From Lentibacter algarum (GTDB lineage: Bacteria > Pseudomonadota > Alphaproteobacteria > Rhodobacterales > Rhodobacteraceae): 64,000 bases of DNA. The stretch is taken from contig NZ_JAHKQI010000009.1 in assembly GCF_018860975.1 (NCBI RefSeq), forward strand, positions 62,001-126,000, given 5' to 3'. Under the pieces are notes generated by a model. That model did no database searches and was not told the origin of the DNA. It saw only the letters and a program-made list of their open reading frames with translations. Positions 25,831-35,093 of this stretch are shown here, piece by piece (the stretch's first letter is position 1; the number at the start of each line of letters is the position of its first letter). The translations under genes and the position numbers were made by a program.

Positions 25831-26730
25831 TTAAGCCGTCAGCCCTTCGGGCTCTTCAAGCCCGTTGGCACGGCAACATGCGGTCACGGTATTGGCCAGC
25901 AAGCAAGCAATCGTCATCGGCCCGACACCGCCTGGCACAGGCGTAATCGCCGCCGCGACTTCCGACACTTCTGCAAAGTCGACGTCACCCAGAAGCTTGC
26001 TTTTGCCCGGCTTGTCAGGGTGTGGCGCGCGCGTAATACCGACATCAATCACAGTGGCGCCCGGCTTCACCCAGTCGGCCTTAACCATTTCAGCACGGCC
26101 CACGGCAGCCACAAGGATATCAGCTCGGCGACACACCTCAGCCAGATCTTTGGTGCGCGAATGGGCGATGGTTACGGTGCAACTTTCACGCAGTAGCAAC
26201 TGGCCCATTGGCTTGCCAAAAAGGTTCGAACGTCCGATCACAACCGCCTCAAGCCCCGACATGGAGCCAAGCCGATCCCGCAGCAGCATCAGGCAGCCTA
26301 GAGGCGTGCACGACACCAACCCGACTTCGCCACTGGCCAGAAGGCCTGCGTTTACAACGCTGAGGCCATCCACATCCTTTGCCGGGTCGATCCGCGCAAC
26401 AACCGCGCGCTCACTCAGATGATCAGGCACAGGGAACTGGCAAAGGATACCATGCACGGAGGGGTCAGCGTTCAGCTCGTCAATCAGCGCAAAGAGATCA
26501 GCTTCAGAGACATCCGCAGGCAACTTGTGCTCGAAAGAAGCCATGCCGACCTCGACAGTCTGCTTGTGCTTCGCGGCAACGTAAACTTCGCTCGCAGGGT
26601 CTTCACCCACGAGGACAACAGCCAAACCCGGTGTGATCCCGTGATCAGCCTTCAGCCGCGTCACATGCTCTGCAACCTTGCCACGCACCGTGGCCGCAAA
26701 AGCCTTCCCGTCAATCAAAGTCGCGCTCAT
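25831..26730 (-). CDS. folD: Bifunctional methylenetetrahydrofolate dehydrogenase/cyclohydrolase FolD
   Basis: A 299-residue cytosolic enzyme that interconverts 5,10-methylene-, methenyl- and 10-formyl-tetrahydrofolate with NADP. The catalytic segment [14 protein letters not shown] contains the key Lys, [13 protein letters not shown] marks the substrate region, and [15 protein letters not shown] plus DVGITRAP mark the dinucleotide site, ending in [16 protein letters not shown]. The ATG at 26730 has GAGGG upstream; a TTG one codon earlier is less likely. It lies downstream of fhs on the same strand, with a strong hairpin between. Confidence 0.96.
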   Translation of the reverse strand: MSATLIDGKAFAATVRGKVAEHVTRLKADHGITPGLAVVLVGEDPASEVYVAAKHKQTVEVGMASFEHKLPADVSEADLFALIDELNADPSVHGILCQFPVPDHLSERAVVARIDPAKDVDGLSVVNAGLLASGEVGLVSCTPLGCLMLLRDRLGSMSGLEAVVIGRSNLFGKPMGQLLLRESCTVTIAHSRTKDLAEVCRRADILVAAVGRAEMVKADWVKPGATVIDVGITRAPHPDKPGKSKLLGDVDFAEVSEVAAAITPVPGGVGPMTIACLLANTVTACCRANGLEEPEGLTA

Positions 26731-26792
26731 CAAACCCTCATTTTTCTTGTTACAAATATCCCCGCCGGAGGCTGGAGCCTCTTCAGAGGCGA

Positions 26793-26829
26793 CCGTGGCA
26801 AAAGGGGTTCAATGCCCCTTTTGCCACGG
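26793..26829 (-). other. Very stable intergenic hairpin between fhs and folD
   Basis: A perfect 15-bp stem (26793-26807 with 26815-26829) closes a 7-base loop. Next to it, at about 26769-26790, are two shorter palindromes (GAGGCT-GGA-GCCTC and GCCTCT-TC-AGAGGC). On the transcribed strand no U tract follows the main stem, so it may slow 3' decay or cause partial termination between fhs and folD. The neighbouring CCCCGCCGGAGGC resembles a motif I recall as frequent between Roseobacter genes. Confidence 0.75.
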
Positions 26830-26838
26830 CCCTTTGGC

Positions 26839-28515
26839 TTAAAACAACCCTTCGATCTCACCCGCCTCATTGAGGCAAATCGTTTCCGCTGCTGGCACGC
26901 GTGGCAAGCCAGGCATGGTCATAATCTCACCGCAGACGACCACAACAAAACCAGCCCCCGCTGAAAGCCGCACTTCACGCACGGGAACAGAATGCCCTGT
27001 TGGCGCACCGCGCAAGGAAGGGTCGGTTGAGAAGCTATACTGCGTTTTCGCCATGCACACAGGCAAATGCCCGTAACCTTGCTCTTCCCACAGCTTCAAC
27101 TGATCCCGTGTTTTCTTGTCTGCAATCACTTCGTCGGCGCGGTAAATGCCCTTGGCAACCCGCTCAATCTTCTCGAACAGGCTCAGCTCGTCCTGATACA
27201 GCGGCGCAAACTGGCTCACGCCTGAGTCTGCAATCTCGGCCACACGCTTTGCAAGCGCCTCTGAACCCTTGCTGCCAAACTCCCAGTGCTGAGACACAAT
27301 CGCCTCACTGCCCTGCGTAGCAACATAGTCCTTCACCGCCTGCACTTCGGCCTCGGTGTCTGTGACAAAATGGTTGATCGCCACAACAACAGGCACGCCA
27401 AACGACTTGAGGTTGCCAATATGGCGTCCGAGGTTTGCACAGCCTTCGTTCACCGCCTCGACATTCTCGCCGCCGAGGTCGGCCTTGGCCACGCCGCCGT
27501 TCATCTTCATCGCCCGCACCGTGGCAACCAGCACCACACAATCAGGCGCAAGGCCCGCTTTGCGGCACTTGATGTTCATGAATTTCTCGGCGCCCAAGTC
27601 AGCACCAAAGCCCGCTTCAGTAACAACATAATCCGCCAGTTTAAGCGCCGTCGTGGTGGCAATAACCGAGTTGCAGCCATGTGCAATGTTGGCAAAAGGC
27701 CCGCCGTGAACGAAGGCCGGGTTGTTCTCAAGCGTCTGCACAAGGTTCGGCTGCATCGCGTCCTTAAGCAGCACAGTCATCGCGCCTTGTGCCTTGATAT
27801 CACGGCAAAAAACAGGGCTTCTGTCGCGACGGTAAGCAACAATCATGTCGCCCAAACGCTGCTCGAGGTCTTTCAGATCTTTCGCCAAACACAAGATCGC
27901 CATAACCTCTGAGGCAACTGTAATGTCAAACCCGTCCTCGCGTGCAAACCCGTTGGACACACCACCAAGGCTAGACGTGATCTGGCGCAGCGAGCGGTCA
28001 TTCATGTCAACAACCCGCCGCCAAGTGATGCGCCGCGTGTCGATCTCTTGGCCGTTGCCCCAGTAAACGTGGTTGTCGAGCATCGCGCTCAACAGCGAGT
28101 GCGCCGAGGTGATCGCATGAAAGTCACCGGTGAAATGCAGGTTCATGTCTTCCATCGGCACGACCTGCGCATAGCCACCACCAGCAGCCCCGCCCTTCAT
28201 ACCAAAGTTCGGGCCAAGGCTCGCCTCGCGAATACAGACCATCGCCTTCTTGCCAATGGCATTAAGCCCGTCACCAAGCCCGACAGTCGTGGTCGTCTTG
28301 CCTTCGCCCGCTGGCGTCGGATTGATCGCCGTCACCAAAATGAGCTTGCCGTTTTTCTGCTTCTGAACAGAGTTGATAAACGCTTGGCTTACCTTCGCTT
28401 TGTCATGGCCATACGGCAGCAGATGCTCAGTCGTGATGCCGATCTTGTCACCGATCTCCTGAATTGGTTTCTTCTTGGCCTCGCGGGCAATTTCGATGTC
28501 TGACTTATAGCTCAT
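26839..28515 (-). CDS. fhs: Formate--tetrahydrofolate ligase
   Basis: A 558-residue cytosolic enzyme that makes 10-formyl-tetrahydrofolate from formate, ATP and tetrahydrofolate. The nucleotide-binding loop is [19 protein letters not shown], followed by the family segments [20 protein letters not shown] and [35 protein letters not shown] and the closing [19 protein letters not shown] are also characteristic. Length is normal. With folD downstream, it feeds one-carbon units into purine and formate metabolism, a common pairing in marine alphaproteobacteria that oxidise methyl groups. Confidence 0.97.
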   Translation of the reverse strand: MSYKSDIEIAREAKKKPIQEIGDKIGITTEHLLPYGHDKAKVSQAFINSVQKQKNGKLILVTAINPTPAGEGKTTTTVGLGDGLNAIGKKAMVCIREASLGPNFGMKGGAAGGGYAQVVPMEDMNLHFTGDFHAITSAHSLLSAMLDNHVYWGNGQEIDTRRITWRRVVDMNDRSLRQITSSLGGVSNGFAREDGFDITVASEVMAILCLAKDLKDLEQRLGDMIVAYRRDRSPVFCRDIKAQGAMTVLLKDAMQPNLVQTLENNPAFVHGGPFANIAHGCNSVIATTTALKLADYVVTEAGFGADLGAEKFMNIKCRKAGLAPDCVVLVATVRAMKMNGGVAKADLGGENVEAVNEGCANLGRHIGNLKSFGVPVVVAINHFVTDTEAEVQAVKDYVATQGSEAIVSQHWEFGSKGSEALAKRVAEIADSGVSQFAPLYQDELSLFEKIERVAKGIYRADEVIADKKTRDQLKLWEEQGYGHLPVCMAKTQYSFSTDPSLRGAPTGHSVPVREVRLSAGAGFVVVVCGEIMTMPGLPRVPAAETICLNEAGEIEGLF

Positions 28516-28654
28516 GTGGCGGAGTCCCTCTGCTGATCCGGCTAACGTTCCCTAAGGTCTACTTGCTTACTTGCGCGACAAAGGGCGTGAATCCGACATT
28601 TCCGCTCCAACAAACGGCGAGGCCCACTTAGCAGTTTCATTTCGGAAACTTCTA

Positions 28655-29254
28655 TCAGACACCACGCGCCTCATTCCAATGCTCCCAAACCCTCTGGTCT
28701 GGCACGTGCAAAACAAGCTCGTCGCCAAGCGCAATCGCCCCCGGCCGCTCAACCCAAGCCGTTACACCGCGCCGCCCTTTGGCAGCTGGCTTATAAGCTT
28801 TGCCAAAGCCCTCATGCTCTCGTTCGATCTCTTTTGCCGGAAACAGGCAAGGCCGGTTTTGCATATCAATAACCAACGTCGCCCCTGACTGTGCCTGCAA
28901 CCGCGACGATGGCGGCACATGGCTAAAGTCACCAATGCCCTCAATCACCAGCGACGCGCCAAGCCACGCCGGCTCAAGCCCCGCAAGGCCCATTGCTTGT
29001 GCGCTCAAAGCGATCTCCTCTGCCGATAAGACAGACAACTGCCGCACATTGGCAATCTCGGTGCCGCGCTCGTGTTGCTCTAGCACTCTCACATCCGAGG
29101 CCCGCGTGCGTCCGCCGTGGGCCTCGCCGACAAGCCCGTCAAACGTAAGCTCAGCCGCCTCGACAGCCTCCGAGCGCATGCCTTCGCCCCGATCAGACAC
29201 CCGTCCGATCCAATTGATAACCGCCTTAAATTCCGTCGCCATCAATGCTGGCAT
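28655..29254 (-). CDS. MOSC domain protein
   Basis: A 199-residue protein matching the MOSC (molybdenum cofactor sulfurase C-terminal) fold: FDGLVGEAHGGRTRASDVRV, VRQLSVLSAEEI, and the conserved Cys segment DMQNRPCLFPAKEIE. MOSC proteins transfer or bind sulfur using that Cys in molybdenum-enzyme maturation or reduction of N-hydroxylated compounds. The substrate is unknown here. AGGTGG precedes the ATG at 29254; an internal ATG at 29242 is possible. It starts 22 bases after the MotB-like stop and may be in the same transcript. Confidence 0.85.
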   Translation of the reverse strand: MPALMATEFKAVINWIGRVSDRGEGMRSEAVEAAELTFDGLVGEAHGGRTRASDVRVLEQHERGTEIANVRQLSVLSAEEIALSAQAMGLAGLEPAWLGASLVIEGIGDFSHVPPSSRLQAQSGATLVIDMQNRPCLFPAKEIEREHEGFGKAYKPAAKGRRGVTAWVERPGAIALGDELVLHVPDQRVWEHWNEARGV

Positions 29255-29276
29255 CGTCCACCTCTATCTCCCGGGT

Positions 29277-30794
29277 CTACTTCTCTGTAAACTTCAACTC
29301 GATCCGCCGGTTCTGCGCACGCGCCGAGGCCGAGTTGCCGGTCGCTATCGGCTGATACTGCCCAAACCCGTTTGCACTCAGCCGCTCCGGCGGAATGCCT
29401 AGAAAATTCACCATGTATTTCACGACTGACAGCGCCCGCGCTTGGCTGAGCTCCCAGTTGTCAGCAAATTCACCGGTGCCGGAGAGCGGCACATTGTCGG
29501 TGTGCCCGTCCACACGAATAACCCATTCGATCTCATCAGGAATGTCACTCGAAACGTTGCGCAGAATTGTTGCAATTTTTGCGAGCTCGCCCTGCCCGAG
29601 GCGTGACAAGTCTGCTTGCCCCTGCGCAAACAGCACTTCCGAAGAGAACACAAACCTGTCACCAACGATCGTCACGCCCTCTTGAGCGCCCATAACATCA
29701 CGCAGCCGTCCGAAAAACTCCGAGCGATAGCGCTCCAGATCCTGCTTTTCAGCCTCGATGCGCTTGCGCTCGGCTTCCTCAAGCTCACGCCGCCGCCGTT
29801 CTTCCGCTGCCGCGCGCGCCAAGGCCGCATTCAAATCCTGACCGAGGTTTGACAGCTGGATGTTTGACGCGGCATCACGTTCCTTGAAGTCGTCGATGAT
29901 CGCCTGAAGTCCGCCTAGTTGCTCGCGTAAGGCCGCGACTTGCTGGTTCAAAAGTGCTTGCTCGCGCAGCGCTTCCGCCGATGCCGCTTCCTCCTCGGCC
30001 AGCGCAGCATTTGCCGTTGCCAACAAAGCCGCACGAGCCTCGCTGTCGGTCAGCGTCTCCGCCAAAGCCGCGTTTAGCTTTTCTTCCGCTGCCTGAGCAG
30101 CCGCCAAGAGCGTCAGCGTTTCTTCGGCTTTCTTGCGCTCGGCTTCAAGGCTCAGCGTCATCGCCGTTAGCTCGGTGTCAGCCGCTTCAAGCTGTTTGCG
30201 CAACGCTTCTGCCGCCGCAATCTCGACGAGGCGCGCCGCCTCTTCTTCGCTCAGTTGGGTTTGCAGCTTGGCAAGCTCGTCCTCTTTGGCTGTAGCCTCA
30301 GCTTCTGCTGCTGCAATCACCGCCTCCAAAGCCGCGCGCTGCGTCGCCAAGTCAGCAGCTTCAAGCCTCAGCGCGTCAGCTTCGCTCTGCGCAGTGTTGC
30401 GTTCCGCCACAAGGCTCGCAACACGGGCCTCAAAGCTCGTGATAACCTCCGCTTGCTCGTCACTCTTTGCCGTCAAGCTTGCTATCAACGCGGCCTGTTG
30501 CCCAAGCCGTGCCTCCGCATCCTCCAGCGTTGTTCCAAGTTCGGTAACACGTGCCTCAAGCCCTGTGGTTTTGCGTTGCTCCAGCCCCAAAGCCTGCGCC
30601 AGTTTGGCGATCTCCTGGTTGAGCTGGTTCATCTCGCTTTCCTGGCCCGTGATCGTCTCGCGCAGCACAAACTGCACGACCATAAAGATGGTCAACACGA
30701 ACATCAAAACCAGCAGCAGGCCTGTCATCGCATCGACGAAACCCGGCCAGATATTGGCTTGAAACCGAGCGCCCGTGCGCCGCGAAAGAGCCAT
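29277..30794 (-). CDS. MotB/OmpA-type protein with long coiled coil
   Basis: A 505-residue inner-membrane protein. One TM segment near residues 15-45 (WPGFVDAMTGLLLVLMFVLT) carries Asp21, the position of the proton-carrying Asp of MotB. Residues ~55-350 are almost entirely heptad-like Ala/Glu/Leu-rich helix, a coiled coil long enough to cross the periplasm. The C-terminal OmpA domain has VRVDGHTDNVPLSGTGEFAD and LSANGFGQYQPIATG. With the MotA-like gene 3 bases upstream it should form an ion-driven stator-like complex. The load it drives is unknown; no flagellar genes are near. Confidence 0.85.
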   Translation of the reverse strand: MALSRRTGARFQANIWPGFVDAMTGLLLVLMFVLTIFMVVQFVLRETITGQESEMNQLNQEIAKLAQALGLEQRKTTGLEARVTELGTTLEDAEARLGQQAALIASLTAKSDEQAEVITSFEARVASLVAERNTAQSEADALRLEAADLATQRAALEAVIAAAEAEATAKEDELAKLQTQLSEEEAARLVEIAAAEALRKQLEAADTELTAMTLSLEAERKKAEETLTLLAAAQAAEEKLNAALAETLTDSEARAALLATANAALAEEEAASAEALREQALLNQQVAALREQLGGLQAIIDDFKERDAASNIQLSNLGQDLNAALARAAAEERRRRELEEAERKRIEAEKQDLERYRSEFFGRLRDVMGAQEGVTIVGDRFVFSSEVLFAQGQADLSRLGQGELAKIATILRNVSSDIPDEIEWVIRVDGHTDNVPLSGTGEFADNWELSQARALSVVKYMVNFLGIPPERLSANGFGQYQPIATGNSASARAQNRRIELKFTEK

Positions 30795-30797
30795 AGC

Positions 30798-32015
30798 CTA
30801 GCTCCCCTCCGGTGGTTTCTTACCCGTCGTGCGCATCCGTCGCGGGCCTGCCGCGGGTTTGTCGTTCAGGGCTTGGCCCAAAGCCGCTATGTCCTGGCGC
30901 AGCTCTGCCATCATCTCTTGCCGACCAGCGCTGATCTCTTCCAGCACACGCAGCATTTGCACATCAATCGAGCGCAAGCGCATACGGCTTTCCGCATCAA
31001 TTCCGGCATCTGCCATGGTGCCACCCGTGCGGCGCAACTCCGCAATCAAAGCCTCCTGCCCCTCAGCCACCCGCGCCAATGCACTTGTCACCGGCGTCTG
31101 CGCATTCATGTTCTGGCTCATCCGGTCGATCGCATCGGCCAGCGTGCCGAGCTTTTCGTCAACCAGCGCGCGGCTCACATCCGACTGCGTGAACATCATC
31201 TGCATGTCTTCCATCTGCCGGCCCATGTGCTCAAGCACGCCGTCAAGCACCGCCGCCTGCCCGCTTTCTTCGCCGTCACCCGAAGCAAAACCAAGCCGGG
31301 TGATCGAGCTCAGCCACTCTTCCAGCTCTCGGTAAAAACGGTTCTGCCCGTGTCCGGCGAAGAGCTCAAGCAAGCCCACAACAAGCGAACCGGCAAGCCC
31401 CAGAAGCGACGAAGCAAAAGCAACACCCATGCCCGAAAGCTGGCTCTCAAGTCCGCCCATCAAACGCCCGAACAGCTCGGCCCCGCTCTCACCCTCCTGT
31501 GGCGCGAGGCTGCGAATGGTGTCAACAAGAGCCGGAACAGTCGTCGCCAAACCGTAGAATGTCCCCAAAAGACCGAGGAAAATCAATAAGCTAACGATAT
31601 ACCGCGTGATCTCGCGTTCTTCATCAATACGCTGCGCCACCGAGTCCAGTATCGAGCGCGCCGAGCTGGATGAAATTTGCCTGCCCCGCCCACGGCTGGC
31701 CATAAGCGTTGCCAATGGTGCCAGCAACGAAGGCACAACAACACCTTCACGGTCGTCATTCTGCCCTGCAAACGCCTCGATCCACCGCACCGAACGCACC
31801 ATTTGATAGACTTGCCAAAATGTCGCCAACACCCCGATCAGAAAGACAAAAAGGATGAAGCCGTTGAGGTAGGGGTTGGCCTCGAAAACAGGTAAAACCC
31901 GCGGCAATGCCAGCAGCGTCACACCAACAGTCAGCCCCAGCACGACCAACATCAACAAGACGGGTCTCACAGGGTGAGAAAAATGCGGCTCGGCCTCGCG
32001 GTCCGGATGGTCCAT
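30798..32015 (-). CDS. MotA/TolQ/ExbB-type proton channel protein
   Basis: A 405-residue membrane protein. Two N-terminal TM segments (VLLMLVVLGLTVGVTLLAL, then LNGFILFVFLIGVLATFW) are followed by a cytosolic region, then the MotA/TolQ/ExbB core with YIVSLLIFLGLLGTFYGLA and SGMGVAFASSLLGLAGSLVVG. The last ~130 residues are a helical cytosolic tail ending in a basic stretch (GPRRMRTTGKK). It pairs with the MotB-like protein encoded 3 bases downstream. The length and tail exceed ordinary TolQ/ExbB (about 230 residues), closer to larger stators such as those of Zorya, whose other genes are absent here. Confidence 0.85.
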   Translation of the reverse strand: MDHPDREAEPHFSHPVRPVLLMLVVLGLTVGVTLLALPRVLPVFEANPYLNGFILFVFLIGVLATFWQVYQMVRSVRWIEAFAGQNDDREGVVVPSLLAPLATLMASRGRGRQISSSSARSILDSVAQRIDEEREITRYIVSLLIFLGLLGTFYGLATTVPALVDTIRSLAPQEGESGAELFGRLMGGLESQLSGMGVAFASSLLGLAGSLVVGLLELFAGHGQNRFYRELEEWLSSITRLGFASGDGEESGQAAVLDGVLEHMGRQMEDMQMMFTQSDVSRALVDEKLGTLADAIDRMSQNMNAQTPVTSALARVAEGQEALIAELRRTGGTMADAGIDAESRMRLRSIDVQMLRVLEEISAGRQEMMAELRQDIAALGQALNDKPAAGPRRMRTTGKKPPEGS

Positions 32016-32090
32016 GTGGACGTGCTCCTGACACAGTTATCATTGTCGAAAACCATAGGCAGATAATGTCGCCAAGCCAAGATGTTATCC

Positions 32091-32126
32091 TAAAAGCAAA
32101 GCAGCGCCCCCAAAAAAGAGCGCTGC
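32091..32126 (-). terminator. Likely terminator of the small secreted protein gene
   Basis: On the minus strand GCAGCGC pairs with GCGCTGC around a 12-base T-rich loop and TTTGCTTTT follows. It lies 37 bases beyond the stop of the small gene at 32163. Confidence 0.7.
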
Positions 32127-32162
32127 CGTTTGATTTACGTTAATCAGAGAGAGGATCGCTCC

Positions 32163-32426
32163 TTAGCGGCGGCCGCCTCTTTCAGAGTTCTCATCATACA
32201 CACCATTGCCAAAGTTTTTCAGGACATGACCGTTAGTGTCCGTAACGACGGCCCCGCCGCTCATGTTCGTCTTGGCTGTGTCCTTCGTGCTCACATCAAC
32301 TTTGTGATCAAGCTTGGCGCGAAATGCCTCTTCAAAGGCGCGGTCTTCAGGAGTTGTCACCGCAAAGGCTGATGTTGCTGTAACGGTTACGGCGGCGAGT
32401 GTGACTGCTGTGATAAAACGTTTCAT
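32163..32426 (-). CDS. Small secreted hypothetical protein
   Basis: An 87-residue protein with a clear signal peptide (MKRFITAVTLAAVTVTATSA, cut near FAVTT). The mature ~64 residues are polar, with acidic and basic patches and the segment MSGGAVVTDTNGHVLKNFGN. The C-terminus is ERGGRR. No Cys and no recognised domain. AAGGAA lies about 9 bases before the ATG. It has its own terminator and a long upstream region, so it is probably expressed alone. Function unknown. Confidence 0.75.
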   Translation of the reverse strand: MKRFITAVTLAAVTVTATSAFAVTTPEDRAFEEAFRAKLDHKVDVSTKDTAKTNMSGGAVVTDTNGHVLKNFGNGVYDENSERGGRR

Positions 32427-32784
32427 AAGATGGTTCCTTCTAGAGTTGGTTCAGGGTTATGTCGGAAGCTGCCTTCCGCTCTACAACCAAATTGGTCACG
32501 CCCAACCGGTTATTCAAAACACCTCAACTCACCTCGCCGTGAGCCCCCGCGAGGCCCCTGTGATCTTTCGCCCTAGGATTTGAAAACACGCATTAAACCT
32601 TTAATTTCAATGCACTAGACAGCGTCAAAAACACGCCTCATGAAACATTACTCACAGATCACGCCGCCGTAATCTCGCGGTGATGGGTTTTGTGATCAAT
32701 CGGCTTGGCAAAAACCTACAGCCAAGGCTCGCGCCGCCCGCTCAAAGGCCGCGCCCGTGATCACTGTTACAGAAATTCACCTGC
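32427..32784. other. Gene-free region upstream of the small secreted protein
   Basis: A 358-base stretch with no credible gene on either strand. It must hold the promoter of the small secreted protein. An AT-rich patch near 32581-32620 (many A and T, including TTAAACCTTTAA) is the best place for it. Short palindromes such as CGTGATCAC near its left end have no clear role. I see nothing else in it. Confidence 0.6.
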
Positions 32785-33312
32785 TCAAAGCAGAAATTTC
32801 ACCCGACGAACCAGCTCGTCAAGCTCGTGATCGGTAATTCCAAGCTTGCTTAGGTGCTCGGCTGTGTTGATCAGATACTCGTGGTTCGGGCCGCGTCCGC
32901 CCTGCGCACGGGCGATGATCTGCGCCTGTTCTTCAAGATCAAGCCCGCCGCAATATTGCTCGTGCTCGGCATCAATCACATAGGCCAGCGCCTCGACACT
33001 GCCGCCGCCCGCAAAAACGATCTCGACATGTTTCTCAAGGTAGGCCGCAGACACCAGCTCGCGCTCGCGCAAATAAGCCAGCACCTCGTCCTCTTGCCCT
33101 TCACGCACAGCAAAGCCGACACCGTGGCAGCTTGCCTTCTCGCTTTCGTCAAGCGCCAGCACGAGGCCGGGGTTGGCAACCGTTCCGCGGTGATGAATAG
33201 AGCGCATACAAAAACTGCGTTGATAGCCGCGCAAACTGGCAACCCGCATTTCAGCCACATCAAAGCCGGGGTTCCAAAGCAAAGAACCGTAGCCAAACAC
33301 CCACATCGTCAT
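32785..33312 (-). CDS. ChaC-like gamma-glutamylcyclotransferase
   Basis: A 175-residue protein starting MTMWVFGYGSLLWNPGFDVA, the ChaC signature. The RGYQRSFCMRS segment and the conserved GGRGPNHEYLINT stretch follow. ChaC enzymes split glutathione to 5-oxoproline and Cys-Gly in the cytosol. GGGGGAA lies 9 bases before the ATG at 33312; an in-frame opening to 33360 is not supported. It diverges from the DUF2125 gene. Confidence 0.9.
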   Translation of the reverse strand: MTMWVFGYGSLLWNPGFDVAEMRVASLRGYQRSFCMRSIHHRGTVANPGLVLALDESEKASCHGVGFAVREGQEDEVLAYLRERELVSAAYLEKHVEIVFAGGGSVEALAYVIDAEHEQYCGGLDLEEQAQIIARAQGGRGPNHEYLINTAEHLSKLGITDHELDELVRRVKFLL

Positions 33313-33380
33313 AACACTTGTTCCCCCTGCGCTTGCCCCCCATAAACACCAAGCAAACACCCGAGAAAAGAGCGCATCAC

Positions 33381-34364
33381 ATGAAAAAGTTGCTTGTTGT
33401 CATTCTAACCCTCTCCGCGCTTTGGTTCGGCTATTGGTTTGTCGGCTCAAGCGCGGTCAAAACCGGCTTTGAAGCCTGGTTCGAAGACCGCCGCGCCGAG
33501 GGCTGGCAAGCCGAGTATAGCGGTCTGTCCTTGCGCGGTTTTCCCAACCGCTTTGACACAACCCTAACCGAGCCGGCACTGGCCGACCCGCACACAGGCT
33601 TCGCATGGCAAGCACCGTTCCTTCAGATATTCGCACTGTCTTACAAGCCCAACCACATCATCGCCGCTTTCGCCGACAGCCAAACCATCAGCACGCCGCA
33701 CCAGCGCTATAGTATAGAGAGCACAGGCATGCGCACCTCGATGGTCATGCAACCCAACACCGACCTCGCTTTTGATCGCGCCAATCTGGTCTCTGAAGCG
33801 TTCAGCGTTATGCCCGATGGCGGCAAAGCTAGTCATGTTGACGGCCTGCAAGCCGCGCTCAAGCTGGTTGAAGGCGCCGATTATCGCCTCGCGCTTAACA
33901 TCGACGGTCTCAAACCCGCTCTGCCCGCCGAGATCACAGGCAACCTCCCCGCTGCGCTCTCTGCCCTGCGCGCCGATGCGACGCTGGGCTTTTCAAAGCC
34001 GTGGGATATTTCCGCACTGGAAGACGGCCGCCCACAGCCCCGCACAATCAAGCTGCACCTCGCCGAGGCAAAATGGGGTGAGCTTGAGCTTGAAGCTGCT
34101 GGCACACTGGAAGTTGACCGCGCCGGAACGCCGACTGGCACAATCACCATCAAGGCCCGTAACTGGCGCGAGATCATCGCCCTTGCGAGCGCAATGGAGG
34201 TTGCGCCCCAAGCTTTGCTCAACCAAATCGAACAAGGGCTCTCCCTGCTGGCGCAGCTTAACGGCAACGCAAGCACTCTCGACATTCCGCTTGGCTTCTC
34301 TGGCGGGCTGATCAAGCTCGGCCCCTTGCCCCTCGGGCCTGCCCCGCGCGTGTTTATCCAATGA
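33381..34364 (+). CDS. DUF2125 family exported protein
   Basis: A 327-residue protein with an N-terminal signal/anchor (KLLVVILTLSALWFGYWFV). The RAEGWQAEYSGLSLRGFPNR segment is the DUF2125 hallmark, and the rest is beta-rich with alternating hydrophobic residues, as in AsmA-like periplasmic proteins. The family is widespread in alphaproteobacteria with no known function; an envelope role is likely. I chose the ATG at 33381 (MKKLLVV). The next gene overlaps its stop by 4 bases. Confidence 0.88.
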   Translation: MKKLLVVILTLSALWFGYWFVGSSAVKTGFEAWFEDRRAEGWQAEYSGLSLRGFPNRFDTTLTEPALADPHTGFAWQAPFLQIFALSYKPNHIIAAFADSQTISTPHQRYSIESTGMRTSMVMQPNTDLAFDRANLVSEAFSVMPDGGKASHVDGLQAALKLVEGADYRLALNIDGLKPALPAEITGNLPAALSALRADATLGFSKPWDISALEDGRPQPRTIKLHLAEAKWGELELEAAGTLEVDRAGTPTGTITIKARNWREIIALASAMEVAPQALLNQIEQGLSLLAQLNGNASTLDIPLGFSGGLIKLGPLPLGPAPRVFIQ

Positions 34365-34984
34365 GCGACGCCTACGAGACAGCCCTCCTCAAGGCTTGGG
34401 GCCCACAGGCCGACAGCGCCCACGACATCGCGCATATCCGCCGCGTCTGGAGCAACTGCCAAGCCCTTAGCACCGAACAAACCGACCAAGACGTGCTCTA
34501 TGCCTCCTGCATTTTTCATGATCTGGTCAACCTGCCAAAAGACTCGCCCAACCGCAGCGACGCGTCGCGCTTGTCAGCCGAGGCGGCAGCGCCTCTGCTT
34601 CTTGCCCTCGGTTTTGAGCAATCCAAACTTGTCGCCGTGCAGCACGCCATCATCGCCCACAGCTATTCAGCCAACATCGCACCGGAAACCGAGGAAGCCC
34701 TAATTCTGCAAGACGCCGACCGCCTCGACGCTTTAGGCGCAATCGGCATCGCCCGTATGTTTGCAATTTCAGGCGCCCTTGGTCGCGCACTCTACGATCC
34801 CGATGATCCGCTTGCTCAAAGCCGCGAGCTTGACGACACCCGCTTTGCCATCGACCACTTTGAAACCAAACTCTTCAAACTGCCCGAGATGATGAACACT
34901 GAAAAAGGCCGCGCCCTCGCGAGGGCCCGCCGCGAAGAAATGCGCGCCTTCCGCGCCTCTCTGCTTGAGAGTGCCGTTAACTAA
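34361..34984 (+). CDS. HD-domain phosphohydrolase
   Basis: A 207-residue protein with the HD metal-binding pattern: HDIAHIRRVW near residue 21, IFHDLVNLPKDS near 53, AIIAHSYS in the middle and LQDADRLDALGAIGIAR near 118. This is the YedJ-type subgroup of small HD hydrolases. The substrate is unknown, probably a nucleotide or phosphate ester. It overlaps the DUF2125 gene by ATGA, so the two are coupled. Confidence 0.88.
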   Translation: MSDAYETALLKAWGPQADSAHDIAHIRRVWSNCQALSTEQTDQDVLYASCIFHDLVNLPKDSPNRSDASRLSAEAAAPLLLALGFEQSKLVAVQHAIIAHSYSANIAPETEEALILQDADRLDALGAIGIARMFAISGALGRALYDPDDPLAQSRELDDTRFAIDHFETKLFKLPEMMNTEKGRALARARREEMRAFRASLLESAVN

Positions 34985-35014
34985 TTTCGGCTGTTTTGCC
35001 GCGTCCGGAATTGT

Positions 35015-35066
35015 CTGCACGCATTATGCATATGTTTATGCACTGTGGTATGCACGGGTTGTGCAG
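35015..35066. repeat. TGCAC inverted-repeat cluster in a convergent gap
   Basis: CTGCAC at 35015-35020 and GTGCAG at 35061-35066 bound a 52-base segment holding three more ATGCA/ATGCAC elements in between, so the segment can fold in several ways. It is more AT-rich than its surroundings and lies between the convergent HD and extensin genes. No U tract follows, so a terminator is not certain. Confidence 0.45.
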
Positions 35067-35093
35067 GCCGTTTCGCCGCCAAAATCACATTAA

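Noticed and set aside
30255-31589. Long open frame on the plus strand (444 residues)
   Set aside because: It is antisense to the MotA/MotB-like genes; its Leu/His/Arg-rich composition is that of a shadow of GC-rich coding sequence.
29277-32015. Zorya anti-phage system
   Set aside because: A ZorA/ZorB-like pair is suggested by the stator layout, but no ZorC, ZorD or ZorE genes are adjacent and the MotB-like protein is far longer with a coiled coil and OmpA end.
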